Source: Membranihabitans maritimus (lineage in GTDB: Bacteria; Bacteroidota; Bacteroidia; Chitinophagales; Saprospiraceae). Taken from it: a stretch of DNA of 64,000 bases. Under the pieces are notes generated by a model that worked only from the letters and a program-made list of their open reading frames with translations, did no database searches and was not told where the DNA came from. Below are positions 56,801-64,000 of this stretch, piece by piece; the stretch's first letter is position 1, and every line of letters begins with the position of its first letter. Both the position numbers and the translations under genes were made by a program. Where the stretch lies: NCBI RefSeq assembly GCF_021729145.1, contig NZ_JAJSLW010000010.1:186001-250000 (forward strand). Direction: 5' to 3'.

Positions 56801-57335
56801 CTTTTACAGCCCCTGAGAGGGTAGGGCGTATAGGTTGCAATGTGATTTTATCTTTTTTTAACAGGGGAATTACCCGGTTTTCTGAAAGGTCTTTCTTGGC
56901 AGCTGGTTCTTCATCCAGGATCGTTTCGAGCCACTTTTCTGCATCGGGATCCCCTCTTTTGAAAAGAACGATGAGATTTTTAATCAGCAAATAGTCAATC
57001 TCCTTGTTGGCGAAGAGGTGATCCAATGCCTCTTCCAGGGAAGCATTGTGAATTTGTACCGTTATTTTCTGGGAAACATCTACCAATTTTGAGTTGTAAA
57101 AGACGTGGTATTCTGTCATTTGTTCAATCTTGGAAATGGCTTGTGACAAAGGTTTATTTTTAATGTCTAATGAAATATTTTGCGTCAGAACTTCAGTAGC
57201 CATTAATTCCCCGAGGGTCATAAATAGGATGATGACATACATCTTCATAATACGGATGGTCTTTTTCGTGAAAAATTCACGCCAGATCACTTTCCGGTGA
57301 TAGCTTTTTTTCATAATTTCATTTTTCTTCCTCAT
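53877..57335 (-). CDS. SusC transporter with N-terminal STN signalling domain (locus 3)
   Basis: This 1152-residue signal-transducing SusC has a long N-terminus before the hydrophobic segment (MYVIILFMTLGELMA), followed by an STN domain (about 55-120; LSQAISKIEQMTEYHVFYNS). CarboxypepD_reg (LSGAVKDQSGEPLIGVNVLV), the signature EVVVVGYGTQKKSDLTGSVV, the plug and the barrel follow. The STN domain contacts a FecR anti-sigma, so uptake is linked to transcription. FecR is the next gene upstream on the same strand. Alternative starts at 57335 and 57314 (MKKSYHRKVIW) are both possible. Confidence 0.95.
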   Translation of the reverse strand: MRKKNEIMKKSYHRKVIWREFFTKKTIRIMKMYVIILFMTLGELMATEVLTQNISLDIKNKPLSQAISKIEQMTEYHVFYNSKLVDVSQKITVQIHNASLEEALDHLFANKEIDYLLIKNLIVLFKRGDPDAEKWLETILDEEPAAKKDLSENRVIPLLKKDKITLQPIRPTLSGAVKDQSGEPLIGVNVLVKGTNKGTSTDFEGRFTLEEVDEQAILVISYIGYQTQEIKIGGKTEIEVTLLEDSQTLDEVVVVGYGTQKKSDLTGSVVRADIDAMAESPNTSIMESLRGNVAGLDIGQTIQSGQEPNMLIRGQSTLAGSNSPLVVVDNVIFRGNINDINPSDIASVDILKDASAAAVYGSQAANGVILLTTKKGLNNKGKPTISYSGSYSIQNPVKDLTPPDLEGFYKQTEESIVFQSRTEESGYLEPNPNWQISNIFSVNEEGEAYRDGRSTNWYDVITNDLLYTQNHNLSLSNSNEFNSYLISLGYNEQKGYLQNESYDRLSARLNLTTNVTDWIEIGIQSFMSLGDYSGATANPTDRYIEPYATDMDSNGERYRTILAGQINPNLQFQRDDLNKSLNLFGNLYTKIDFPFLDGLSYKVNFANNYKRTKLYQFRSYAVDFQGEGNKEILFINNWSSDNILSYNRNFNDLHNIQLTLVYGVEKRLQDNTQAIGQNFVNDILGFNRLQVADSERQQAISGAWEETSLYSMARIFYGFDYKYLFTGTIRRDGFSGFGKTNKFGIFPSISFAWNISEEQFLRDNSNWLDQLKLRISYGTVGNRTIGRYQTLATVNGGFNFIDMSRTPLYTQSISTLESPNLKWEQTTGINLGIDFGILNQRISGSIDYYNNNTTNLFYRVDIPAISRYTEFPDNLGKLHNNGLELSLSTLNIQKDQFNWSTSFTFSRNRNELKELLGFDLDNDGSEDDLISEGLFIGESIDAIYDYELNGKWQLNDEIPPGFDVGAHKPVDQNGDGVINPLDDRKIIGYTTPAYTFGINNNFSYKNLSLKFFIHSIQGGKNRYLGRDNYLDFGFQNSELHFRYIFPQSVEYWTPENPNARYQRPNIYTANGTRGTLYGDRSFIRLQNVSLTYQIPGNITGINGLKGVQVYLNGKNLLTFTKWNGWDPETNQTITRSGRPVLKSYSFGINIEF

Positions 57336-57665
57336 GCATTGTCTTTCAAGGGACTAGGCATGAGCGATACGTTAATAATCGGCTGCCCCAGGACTCACTT
57401 CCAATGATTTACCGGGGCAGCTGTTTTTTATAGGGTTACCGTACCCAGCCTCGCGCCGCCATTAGCTATTGCAGAGGCACAGGGAATTGGCCCCAAGGTC
57501 CCCGAAGGGATGTCTTTGCCAGGTGCCAATGGTATAAGCCGCTTTTATTTGCTGATTTTCATCCATTATTTTTCTTACATATGGTTACCTACCAAGCAAT
57601 TCATGACCTTGTCGGTCAGGATCATTTACTTCTTTTGCTTTCCGGTAGCTTAGTAGTCCCAGGTT
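57336..57665 (-). other. FecR-SusC spacer with hairpin
   Basis: This 330-bp spacer contains the stem GCTGCCCC (57382-57389) with GGGGCAGC (57414-57421). On the plus strand it is followed by TGTTTTTTAT, like a terminator for rightward transcription, although no plus gene reads into it. On the minus strand it would be a stem 47 bases before SusC. A 34-codon minus frame (opens MDENQQIKAAYTIGTWQRHP) precedes it; its coding status is unclear. Confidence 0.45.
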
Positions 57666-58637
57666 TTATTCCAAAAACAATTCTATTTTCTTTCCGTCTT
57701 TATTATAATTGATGTCCGACGATATCTTAAGTACACGGAGCACTTCGTCAATGGTCAGATTGTCAAATGTTCCTGTAAATAAAAAACCGTTCAATTCGCT
57801 AGAATCTATGTAGCATTCCACATCATACTTGCGTTCTATGTCCCGGACGACCTTCTCCAGTGGTGTATCTTGAAATAATAATTTTCCCTCTCTCCAGGGA
57901 GCGGCTTCAAATTCAGAGACATCTTCGATCACAAATTGCTCTGTGTTTTTGTCCAAAACTGCGGCCTGCATCGGTTGCAGGGTTACAGGTTTGTTGGTTT
58001 TTCCGGATAATTCTACAATGCCACTGACCAGTGTCGTGACAGGTTTTTCGTCGTCGGGATAAGCCCTTACATTGAATGTGGTACCAAGTACTGTAACATC
58101 CAGGTTTTCGGTATGGACGATAAAGGGACGCTGAGAATCATGTGCCACATCAAAGAAAGCTTCCCCACTCAGGTGGATTTGGCGTATTGAATCGGAGAAA
58201 TTCGGACTCCATGTTAAACGGCTATCTGCATTAAGCTGAACCTTGCTACCATCCGGCAATAAAATTTCAGTGTTTTCACCTTTGTCTGTAATACTTATCT
58301 GTTCATCCACTTCGTCAACTTTACCAGGTTTTGGCTTTGTCGTTTCCGTTGTCAAGTCCCATACAAACCAGGTTGAAGCCAATAGTATAACAGCTGCGGC
58401 AACACGCATCCAAACCGGTGCTGTCTGTTTCCTTTTCTTTGTTTTTTCAATTACCTCCCTGTAGCTTTTGTCTATATCAAGATGAGGGGTGTTGAATTTC
58501 GCAACCGTATCCCTTGCCTTGAGAAGATTGTAGCGTTTCCGGTTTTCATTTGAGGCTTCGATCCAGCGAATGATTTTTTGCCTTTCTGCCTGAGCAAGCT
58601 CTTTGTTAATAAATTTTATAAGTGTTTCGTCAGTCAT
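57666..58637 (-). CDS. FecR-type anti-sigma factor
   Basis: This 323-residue inner-membrane regulator has an N-terminal cytoplasmic part (about 1-75) that should hold an ECF sigma, a transmembrane helix (VAAAVILLASTWFVW, about 80-98), a periplasmic FecR domain (ILLPDGSKVQLNADSRLTW, GEAFFDVAHD) and a C-terminal DUF4974 domain (LEKVVRDIERKYDVECYIDS). It receives the signal from the STN domain of the SusC downstream. No sigma gene is adjacent; the nearest is at 48364-49020. Confidence 0.94.
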   Translation of the reverse strand: MTDETLIKFINKELAQAERQKIIRWIEASNENRKRYNLLKARDTVAKFNTPHLDIDKSYREVIEKTKKRKQTAPVWMRVAAAVILLASTWFVWDLTTETTKPKPGKVDEVDEQISITDKGENTEILLPDGSKVQLNADSRLTWSPNFSDSIRQIHLSGEAFFDVAHDSQRPFIVHTENLDVTVLGTTFNVRAYPDDEKPVTTLVSGIVELSGKTNKPVTLQPMQAAVLDKNTEQFVIEDVSEFEAAPWREGKLLFQDTPLEKVVRDIERKYDVECYIDSSELNGFLFTGTFDNLTIDEVLRVLKISSDINYNKDGKKIELFLE

Positions 58638-58951
58638 ATTTTGTTTTTCAACAGAATCGATTTTTGCGGCATTTGCTTACACCCAAGGTTTATGATATTA
58701 TACCCTTACTGAGTTTTGGCGGTGTTGTTGTACATTAAAACAATCCCCAATATTTTACTCTCAGTATAAAGACGAGTAGAAATTGATTTACCCTGATTGG
58801 ATAGACGATTTTTTTAGTTTTTTTTGACTTTTCTCGTGGGTGAAATCCTATGGATTAATCTGAGTCTATCGAATTTTGAGTATTTTTTCCTGTTCTATAT
58901 GGTATTTTTTCCGTATTTTAATCCTTACCTTATAAATAAAAGACAAGAATA
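58638..58951. other. divergent gap between FecR and Xre genes
   Basis: This is 314 bp of AT-rich sequence between divergent genes. It should hold the promoter of the FecR operon on the minus strand. No clear palindrome or gene was found. Confidence 0.4.
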
Positions 58952-59340
58952 ATGGGTACTATCAATTTAGAAAGTGATTACGAAATTGTAGTAGCAGCCC
59001 GTAAGGGGATAAATTCTAAAATGTTTTATGATTTTGCCAAAAGCATTGATAAGTCAGGTAAACAATTAGCTTCAATGATTAATATTTCTATAAGGACTAT
59101 TAATCTGTATAGAAACCAAAATAAAAACTTAGACCCTGTGCATAGCGAGCACCTTTTGAAGATAATAGCTTTATTTAAAAAAGGAAAAGAAATTTTCGGT
59201 ACTACGGAGGAATTTAATTATTGGTTGAGCAAACCTTTATGGGGATGGAAGAGACTCCTTTAGATTGGTTAAATACCCCGGGCGGTGTAGATGTAGTTAA
59301 AGATGAATTAATGCATCTGGAACACGGATATCCTGTTTAG
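58952..59340 (+). pseudogene. Xre-type antitoxin of RES toxin, frameshifted
   Basis: The frame from 58952 gives a ParS/Xre antitoxin: MGTINLESDYEIVVAARKGI, an HTH (SGKQLASMINISIRTINLYR) and NYWLSKPLW, then an early stop at 59261. If the GGGG run at 59241-59244 had five G, the frame would continue GMEETPLDWLNTPGGVDVVK and ELMHLEHGYPV to the TAG at 59338. That is the canonical C-terminus that blocks the RES active site. Again one base is lost from a homopolymer, here in the toxin-binding tail. Confidence 0.78.
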
Positions 59341-59361
59341 ATCGAAATCATCTATAGAATT

Positions 59362-59826
59362 ATGTTAATTTACAGAATCACACAAAGAAAATATAGTGAT
59401 AAATTATTTGCGGCTGGTTTTGCGGGTAGGTGGAATGGAGAAGGGAAAAAAGTGATCTACAGTGCCGAGTCGATTGCATTGGCATTTTTAGAAAATATGA
59501 TTCGAAGACATGGCGCGGGCTTTAATGACCAATTTGTGATTATGATTATCGAAGTCCCCGACTTTTTAAAGGTTTCAACGGTCTATTTGGATCAATTAGA
59601 ACCGGGGTGGAGAGGACGAAGCTATATTCAATGTTAACAAATTGGAAATAAATGGTATGATCAATCAGAAACACCAATTCTTACAGTACCCTCTGCCGTC
59701 TTACCTGTATCTTTTAATTTTGCCATTAATACAAGTCACATAGACTATCAACACATTCGCTTAATAGATACCTTGGATTTGATTCCCGATGAAAGGATTG
59801 AAAAAATATTGAAGCATCAAGGATAA
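59362..59826 (+). pseudogene. RES-domain toxin with in-frame stop
   Basis: From 59362 the frame encodes a RES toxin: MLIYRITQRKYSDKLFAAGF, AGRWNGEGKKVIYSAESIAL with the conserved Arg and Tyr, then a TAA at 59635-59637. The same frame resumes as QIGNKWYDQSETPILTVPSA and runs to 59826 with DYQHIRLIDTLDLIPDERIE. The conserved Ser-containing VPSAVLP strand, part of the active site, is beyond the stop. RES toxins degrade NAD+. The truncated 91-residue protein is unlikely to work. Confidence 0.8.
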
Positions 59827-59837
59827 AACGCTCCGTG

Positions 59838-60944
59838 CTACTCTGCCAGTGCCGCCATCAATTCATGGCTCAGTTCCCCTATTTTGCCGGTTTGAGGGCT
59901 AAAGGCAGAAACATTTGAAAGTACGATAATGCCGTTTTTATTGTCTACATCGAGAATCATAGACGAAGTATACCCTCCTGTGCCGCCGTTGTGCCAATAC
60001 CATTCATTACCGGAGTCAGTTTTAATAGATGCCCATCCTAGGGCAATTTCCATATTCTCCGATTGCCGGAATGTATTGACACGGGTGAGGGCCAATTCTG
60101 TATTTACAGGATCGAATTGTGCAATAGCAAATTTTGCAAGGTCACTTACTGTGGACAAAATGCCACCGGCCCCTGATAGAACTGACATGTCCCAATTCGA
60201 TACGACTTCACCTCTTTGATTCAACCCTTTGACCAGATCAGATGCTTCGACTCTTATAGTCGAGGATTTATCCATGCCGTATTTGGAAAATATTTTTGAA
60301 TGTAGGAGGAATTCATAAGTAGTGTTTTCTATTTGACTTAGTATGTATCCTAATAAACCTACACCTAAATTGGAGTATTCATAGTGGGACCCGGGAGAAT
60401 GGGACAAGCTCATTTCTTCTTTCAGGTAATGTATGAGTTTTTCTTCATTGTATTCTTTGTAGGGATTGGCGGGGTCGACTTTGAAAAGATTTAGGTTGGA
60501 AGGAAGTCTGGGTAATCCTGAAGTGTGGTTGGCCAATTCTTTAAAGGTTATTTGAATATTATTATTTAGAGGGAAATCCAGGAATGAGTTAATGGAATCA
60601 TCAAGATTTAATTGTTCATTGAGTACTAAATTAGCTAAAACCGAACAGGTAAACACCTTTGTTATAGACCCTATTTCAAAAAGATTATTAGCATTGTTAC
60701 AATTTATGATGGAGTCATTTGATCTTTCGATACCGTAAAAGGAAATGTCTCCATTTCTGATTATAGCAAAAGCTACCTGTGATTTTTCAGGCAGGTTTTT
60801 GGTTTTTTCAAAAATCAGTTTCGATTGCGCATTGGAGATGCCGGAAAAAGTGTCTAACTGGTTATGTTTCGCGGGTTGATCCGGTTGGCCAATTAGCAAA
60901 AAGGAAATAGGTAAAAGGAATATGAGTATTATAATTTTCTTCAC
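59838..60944 (-). CDS. serine hydrolase, class C beta-lactamase fold
   Basis: This 368-residue secreted protein (signal ends near LLIGQ) has the class C beta-lactamase/DD-peptidase triad: SITK (about 94-97), YSN (in SHYEYSNLGVGLLG) and the HNGGTGGY motif in place of KTG. NHTSGLPRLPSNLN is another family hallmark. Function may be a peptidase or esterase; antibiotic resistance is not implied. It converges with the RES pseudogene, the two stops being 11 bp apart. Confidence 0.9.
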   Translation of the reverse strand: MKKIIILIFLLPISFLLIGQPDQPAKHNQLDTFSGISNAQSKLIFEKTKNLPEKSQVAFAIIRNGDISFYGIERSNDSIINCNNANNLFEIGSITKVFTCSVLANLVLNEQLNLDDSINSFLDFPLNNNIQITFKELANHTSGLPRLPSNLNLFKVDPANPYKEYNEEKLIHYLKEEMSLSHSPGSHYEYSNLGVGLLGYILSQIENTTYEFLLHSKIFSKYGMDKSSTIRVEASDLVKGLNQRGEVVSNWDMSVLSGAGGILSTVSDLAKFAIAQFDPVNTELALTRVNTFRQSENMEIALGWASIKTDSGNEWYWHNGGTGGYTSSMILDVDNKNGIIVLSNVSAFSPQTGKIGELSHELMAALAE

Positions 60945-61139
60945 GCCATTATTTTAATAATCTGTACAATTGGCTTATTAACCATTCAAAACCTGGTGCT
61001 CCCGAAAAAAATATTCCGGTGCCATTTGGGAATTAGGCTTTATCATGTCATTATAGTGCCTGGTTATATTCCACCTGAGTGCCCCGATTGGCACTTAAAT
61101 ATTGGCTATGTACACGATAGCATTGTCGTCCTCCGATTA

Positions 61140-61592
61140 CTATCCTTTGTTCAAGCGTCCCTTTACGATACTCGCTATAGTCTTACCATCTGCTTTACCT
61201 CCTAATTCTTTTTGGGCCATGCCCATTACTTTTCCCATGTCTGCCATGGAAGAAGCACCGGTTTTTTCCATGATTTGATCAATAATTTGAGCGATTTTGT
61301 CTTCACTTAACTGTTCGGGAAGATATGCACTGATATGATCAATTTCTATTTTTTCTTTATCGGCAAGATCCTGTCGGTTTTCCTTTTGGTATATATCAAG
61401 GGATTCCTGTCGGGATTTTACCATTTTTTGGATCATTTTAATTTCGTCAGCTTCTGTCAGTTCTTTGCCACTTCCATCAGTTTTAGCCAATAACAGCTCT
61501 GACTTGACGGCGCGAAGAGAGCGTAGTTTATCTTTGTCTTTTGCTTTCATGGCTTGCACCATATCTTTTTGGATTTTTTCTTCGAGTGTCAT
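61140..61592 (-). CDS. GatB/YqeY domain protein
   Basis: This 150-residue helical protein has the family start MTLEEKIQKDMVQAMKAKDK followed by LRSLRAVKSEL, and the C-terminal MADMGKVMGMAQKELGGKAD. It resembles the tail of the GatB amidotransferase subunit, which binds tRNA. The specific role of stand-alone YqeY is not known. The gene is separate from its neighbours and of usual length. Confidence 0.93.
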   Translation of the reverse strand: MTLEEKIQKDMVQAMKAKDKDKLRSLRAVKSELLLAKTDGSGKELTEADEIKMIQKMVKSRQESLDIYQKENRQDLADKEKIEIDHISAYLPEQLSEDKIAQIIDQIMEKTGASSMADMGKVMGMAQKELGGKADGKTIASIVKGRLNKG

Positions 61593-61711
61593 AGGATAAC
61601 GATTTTAAGGTTGACTACTTTTCTAATTAATTTTGTCCAACATTTTCAAGGGATGGACGGATTCTTTAAACTACAAATCTTTAAGAAAGTTTTCAAACCA
61701 TTATGTAGATA

Positions 61712-62380
61712 TTAATATATTTTCAAATTCCCTTCGGAGTCACTGCTTATGATCTTATCTGCCATTCCTACGAATAGCCCATTCTCTACTACTCCCGGAA
61801 TTTGATTAAGGGTAAGATTTAAAGCCCTGGGGTCTTTAATTAATTCAAAACTACAATCCAGTATGAAGTTGTCATTATCTGAAATGAAGTCGGAACCATC
61901 TTCTTTTTTACGCCAATCCGAGGTACAACCCAATTGGTTGACTTGCCGCCGTGTTACTTCACGTGCAAAGGGGGTGATTTCCACGGGGAGTTTGAATTTC
62001 CCGAGATGATGTACAAGTTTGGAATTATCGACTATAATTATGTAATACCCGGTAATGGATGCCACAATTTTTTCTCTGAGGTGAGCCCCACCTCCTCCTT
62101 TGATTAGGTTTTTATCCGGATCTACCTCGTCAGCTCCGTCTATGGTGATATCTATCTTCTCAACTTCGGATATGGGAACAAGTGGGATATTCCACTTGTA
62201 GGCTAATTGTTCTGTGCTCTTGGAGGTAGGAACACAGCGGATGTTCAGGCCATTTTGAATTAGTTGTCCTACCTTTCGGGTCGTGAAATAAGCAGTGGAC
62301 CCTGTTCCTAATCCAACGGTCATTCCATTTTCGATAAATTCTGTAGCTTTTTCCCCTACGATTTGTTTTGGGTTGGTCAT
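61712..62380 (-). CDS. rpiA: ribose-5-phosphate isomerase A
   Basis: This 222-residue enzyme interconverts ribose-5-phosphate and ribulose-5-phosphate in the pentose phosphate pathway. Motifs are TVGLGTGSTAYFTTRKVGQL (phosphate loop), IDGADEVDPDKNLIKGGGGA with the catalytic Asp/Glu region, and REKIVA. Length is typical. On the minus strand TACTTTTG (62406-62413) fits the Bacteroidota -7 box 26 bp before the start, but no -33 box is obvious. Confidence 0.96.
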   Translation of the reverse strand: MTNPKQIVGEKATEFIENGMTVGLGTGSTAYFTTRKVGQLIQNGLNIRCVPTSKSTEQLAYKWNIPLVPISEVEKIDITIDGADEVDPDKNLIKGGGGAHLREKIVASITGYYIIIVDNSKLVHHLGKFKLPVEITPFAREVTRRQVNQLGCTSDWRKKEDGSDFISDNDNFILDCSFELIKDPRALNLTLNQIPGVVENGLFVGMADKIISSDSEGNLKIY

Positions 62381-62907
62381 ATTGTATCGTGTAAATAAAC
62401 TGGGGCAAAAGTAAATAAAATATGGGTGAAAAAATACTCATTCTTACCCTCCATTGAATAATTCATGGGTTGTTATTATTGTGGAATTAACTCTAGTTAT
62501 AAATTATTCGTGTAGAAAATTAGAGTTAGGTTTTGCATTGTTTGTTTTTATTGTTATTTTTTGAATCAATAAGGAAAATCATATTTAGATTATGGATTTA
62601 AGAGCGAAAATAATAGCACATTTCTTCCGATAGCTTTCTTTACCATATTCTTTCGATAAGAATATACCTGTATTCTTACCGAAATGGAGTTTTTTTGTTC
62701 TTGTTCATGCTCTGGTAATCAGTTTTATTTCTAATTAAAAATATAAAACAAAACAATTATGCTTTGTCTTGGTATAGGTGTGCCAAGATCTGTATAGATT
62801 TTCGTAAAAAAATATGAAAACATACAAAAAATAAACCTCATCCCAACCAATTGTGTGTGTAGGTCAGGATGAGGCTAAAATTATATAACAATGTAAAATT
62901 AGTTAAA
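62381..62907. other. AT-rich gap with hairpin before lipoprotein gene
   Basis: No gene is visible in most of this 527-bp gap. Near its right end CCTCATCC (62836-62843) pairs with GGATGAGG (62867-62874) across a 23-base loop, 33 bases before the preferred lipoprotein start. It lacks a T-tract, so a 5'-UTR role is more likely than termination. A plus-strand ATG at 62869 falls inside the stem. Confidence 0.45.
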
Positions 62908-63801
62908 ATGAAAAATATTCATTTATTCATAGTCACATTCTTTTTAATTTGCTCATGTACAAACTATTCAATCGATAATAAGATAATGTCATTTGATAAA
63001 TCTAAGGGATTTGGACTAACCTCAGAGGAAATGATTAATATTGGAAAGCTTCATAATGAATTTGCTCTTAAACTTGAAAAGAGAATGGATTTAAGTTGTA
63101 CCAAATGTAGTCAGATCCTAAAAAGAAATTTGATCGATATATTGGAAGAAAAACTTCGTAAAGCTGGACTAGCAGGTTCCTTGGATTCGGAAACAATAAT
63201 CGAAAAGGCGTTGATCGATGCAACAGCTTTAAGAGAGATTGATTTTAGTTTAAAGGAATGGAAGCCAAGTTTACTTAGTGATTCAGGTTTTAAATCTTAT
63301 GGAAGAATACTTGATGAAGTGGATTTGGCAGAAAGTGTATTAGATGTTAACAATAGAATTGATGATTTGAAAGTATTATTTGAGAAGTCATCACATTCGG
63401 AATTTGAAAAGGAGGTTTTAATTTCATCAGCAGAAGTTGCAAGATATTCATTTGAATTATGGGCACCAGAGGATATTGGGGGATTAGGACTTTGGGGGCG
63501 TATTAATGGTGAGTTGTCGCAAGAAAATGTAAATTATGGTGATGGTATTATTCTTTCGAAAAGAAATGATGACGAAGATTCTAATGATTCTGAAAAGTCA
63601 AAAAAGAGATGGTGTTGGAAATGCGCAGTAGCGGGTGATGTAGCAGGATTGGCTTCATATTTTACAAGTTTAGGAGTTGTAGGAAGTATAACCGCTGCTG
63701 CAATTCCTGGGACTAATGGTATTCTGGCTTTAAGTGCTGCAGCTACATCAGTTGGTGGATCTGTAATTGGCGGTTCTCAAGTTACAAGTCAAATCGATTA
63801 A
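62908..63801 (+). CDS. lipoprotein with hydrophobic Gly/Ala-rich C-terminus
   Basis: The ATG at 62908 gives a good signal MKNIHLFIVTFFLICSC with the lipobox Cys17; an ATG at 62869 adds 13 residues and lies in a hairpin. A mainly helical middle with CTKC (about 66-69) follows. The last 65 residues are different in kind: KKRWCWKCAVAGDVAGLASY, then a long small-residue hydrophobic stretch (VGSITAAAIPGTNG, SVGGSVIGG). This tail resembles membrane-active bacteriocin cores. I do not recognise the family. A small two-helix membrane protein follows 12 bp downstream and could be an immunity partner; both ideas are inference. Confidence 0.65.
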   Translation: MKNIHLFIVTFFLICSCTNYSIDNKIMSFDKSKGFGLTSEEMINIGKLHNEFALKLEKRMDLSCTKCSQILKRNLIDILEEKLRKAGLAGSLDSETIIEKALIDATALREIDFSLKEWKPSLLSDSGFKSYGRILDEVDLAESVLDVNNRIDDLKVLFEKSSHSEFEKEVLISSAEVARYSFELWAPEDIGGLGLWGRINGELSQENVNYGDGIILSKRNDDEDSNDSEKSKKRWCWKCAVAGDVAGLASYFTSLGVVGSITAAAIPGTNGILALSAAATSVGGSVIGGSQVTSQID

Positions 63802-63813
63802 AACTAATTAGTT

Positions 63814-64000
63814 ATGAAAAACAGAAAACCTATATTGTATTTACTTATTGGAATTGTCCTGATGTTAATACTTTATCTATTCTTTCGAGATGATTTTGTC
63901 CCTACATTGAAGAATATAATAGTTTATGGTGTAATAGGACTTACAGGAGTGTTGATAACCGTGATTCTAAATCAGGTAATTTCATCAAAGGATCGAGAGT
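63814..64000 (+). CDS. small membrane protein, 3' end beyond window
   Basis: The ATG at 63814 opens MKNRKPILYLLIGIVLMLIL, and the frame stays open to the window end. Two hydrophobic helices are visible (about 7-24 and 38-56), joined by RDDFVPTLKN, with a polar SSKDRES following. It is 12 bp after the preceding lipoprotein and so probably cotranscribed. Two-helix proteins next to bacteriocin-like genes are sometimes immunity proteins; no family is recognised. Confidence 0.6.
   Translation, partial: MKNRKPILYLLIGIVLMLILYLFFRDDFVPTLKNIIVYGVIGLTGVLITVILNQVISSKDRE

Noticed and set aside
2634-59637. Stop-codon readthrough or recoding as a general explanation for the in-frame stops
   Set aside because: The stops are both TAA and TGA, occur only in toxins and the intron remnant, and coincide with other lesions; no recoding structure was seen.

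Overview
The window looks like a chromosome segment of a polysaccharide-degrading Bacteroidota, most likely flavobacterial or cytophagal and probably marine. The reasons are three SusC/SusD pairs, SusD and other lipoproteins with Bacteroidota-type lipoboxes, an ECF sigma/FecR/STN-SusC signalling set, two S1 sulfatases and a moderate GC content. No genus is claimed. I saw no rRNA, tRNA or CRISPR array.

Layout. 1-2.8 kb: the 3' end of a sulfatase, an AraC regulator and a broken antitoxin/PIN pair. 3.1-6.2 kb: a lipoprotein and a TonB-dependent receptor, followed by a highly structured non-coding element (6.24-6.50 kb). 6.7-17.2 kb, minus strand: a pectin/rhamnogalacturonan-type locus with a GH106-like rhamnosidase, SusC, SusD, a frameshifted PL22-like oligogalacturonate lyase and an ECF sigma factor. 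17.2-20 kb: an intact three-gene HipBST-type kinase module behind three operators, bracketed by 48-bp direct repeats, then a dead group II intron. 20-24.2 kb, AT-rich: a channel-like membrane protein, an operon ending in a HEPN-like protein, and a VapBC/FitAB pair.

24.2-30.6 kb, minus strand: a tightly spaced operon of a large cytochrome c/dehydrogenase-type lipoprotein, an FG-GAP protein, a GH78-like rhamnosidase and a SelW-like protein. 31.4-39.6 kb, minus strand: a six-gene operon of a second cytochrome/dehydrogenase-type lipoprotein, a DUF1080 protein, a DUF4432 epimerase-like protein, a cupin, a TIM-barrel sugar isomerase/epimerase and a Gfo/Idh oxidoreductase. It is preceded by a terminator and the second SusC/SusD pair (40.0-44.7 kb). 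I read this as a candidate oxidative (3-keto type) glycoside-processing system fed by SusC/D and coupled to respiration.

45.1-49 kb: a decayed HEPN/MNT pair, fructose-1,6-bisphosphatase, a GluR0-type ligand-gated channel and an ECF sigma factor. 49.4-58.6 kb, minus strand: FecR, STN-SusC, SusD, a sulfatase and an FG-GAP protein. 59-64 kb: a broken Xre/RES pair, a serine hydrolase, a YqeY-like protein, RpiA, and a lipoprotein with a bacteriocin-like C-terminus followed by a small two-helix membrane protein cut by the window end.

The most striking theme is toxin-antitoxin decay. Four modules carry in-frame stops or one-base losses in homopolymers, while much longer SusC and cytochrome genes are intact. 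A second theme is non-coding structure: a 164/162-bp element with terminal inverted repeats in two copies, a 24-bp LacI-type palindrome, and 10-bp-spaced direct repeats shared by several upstream regions.
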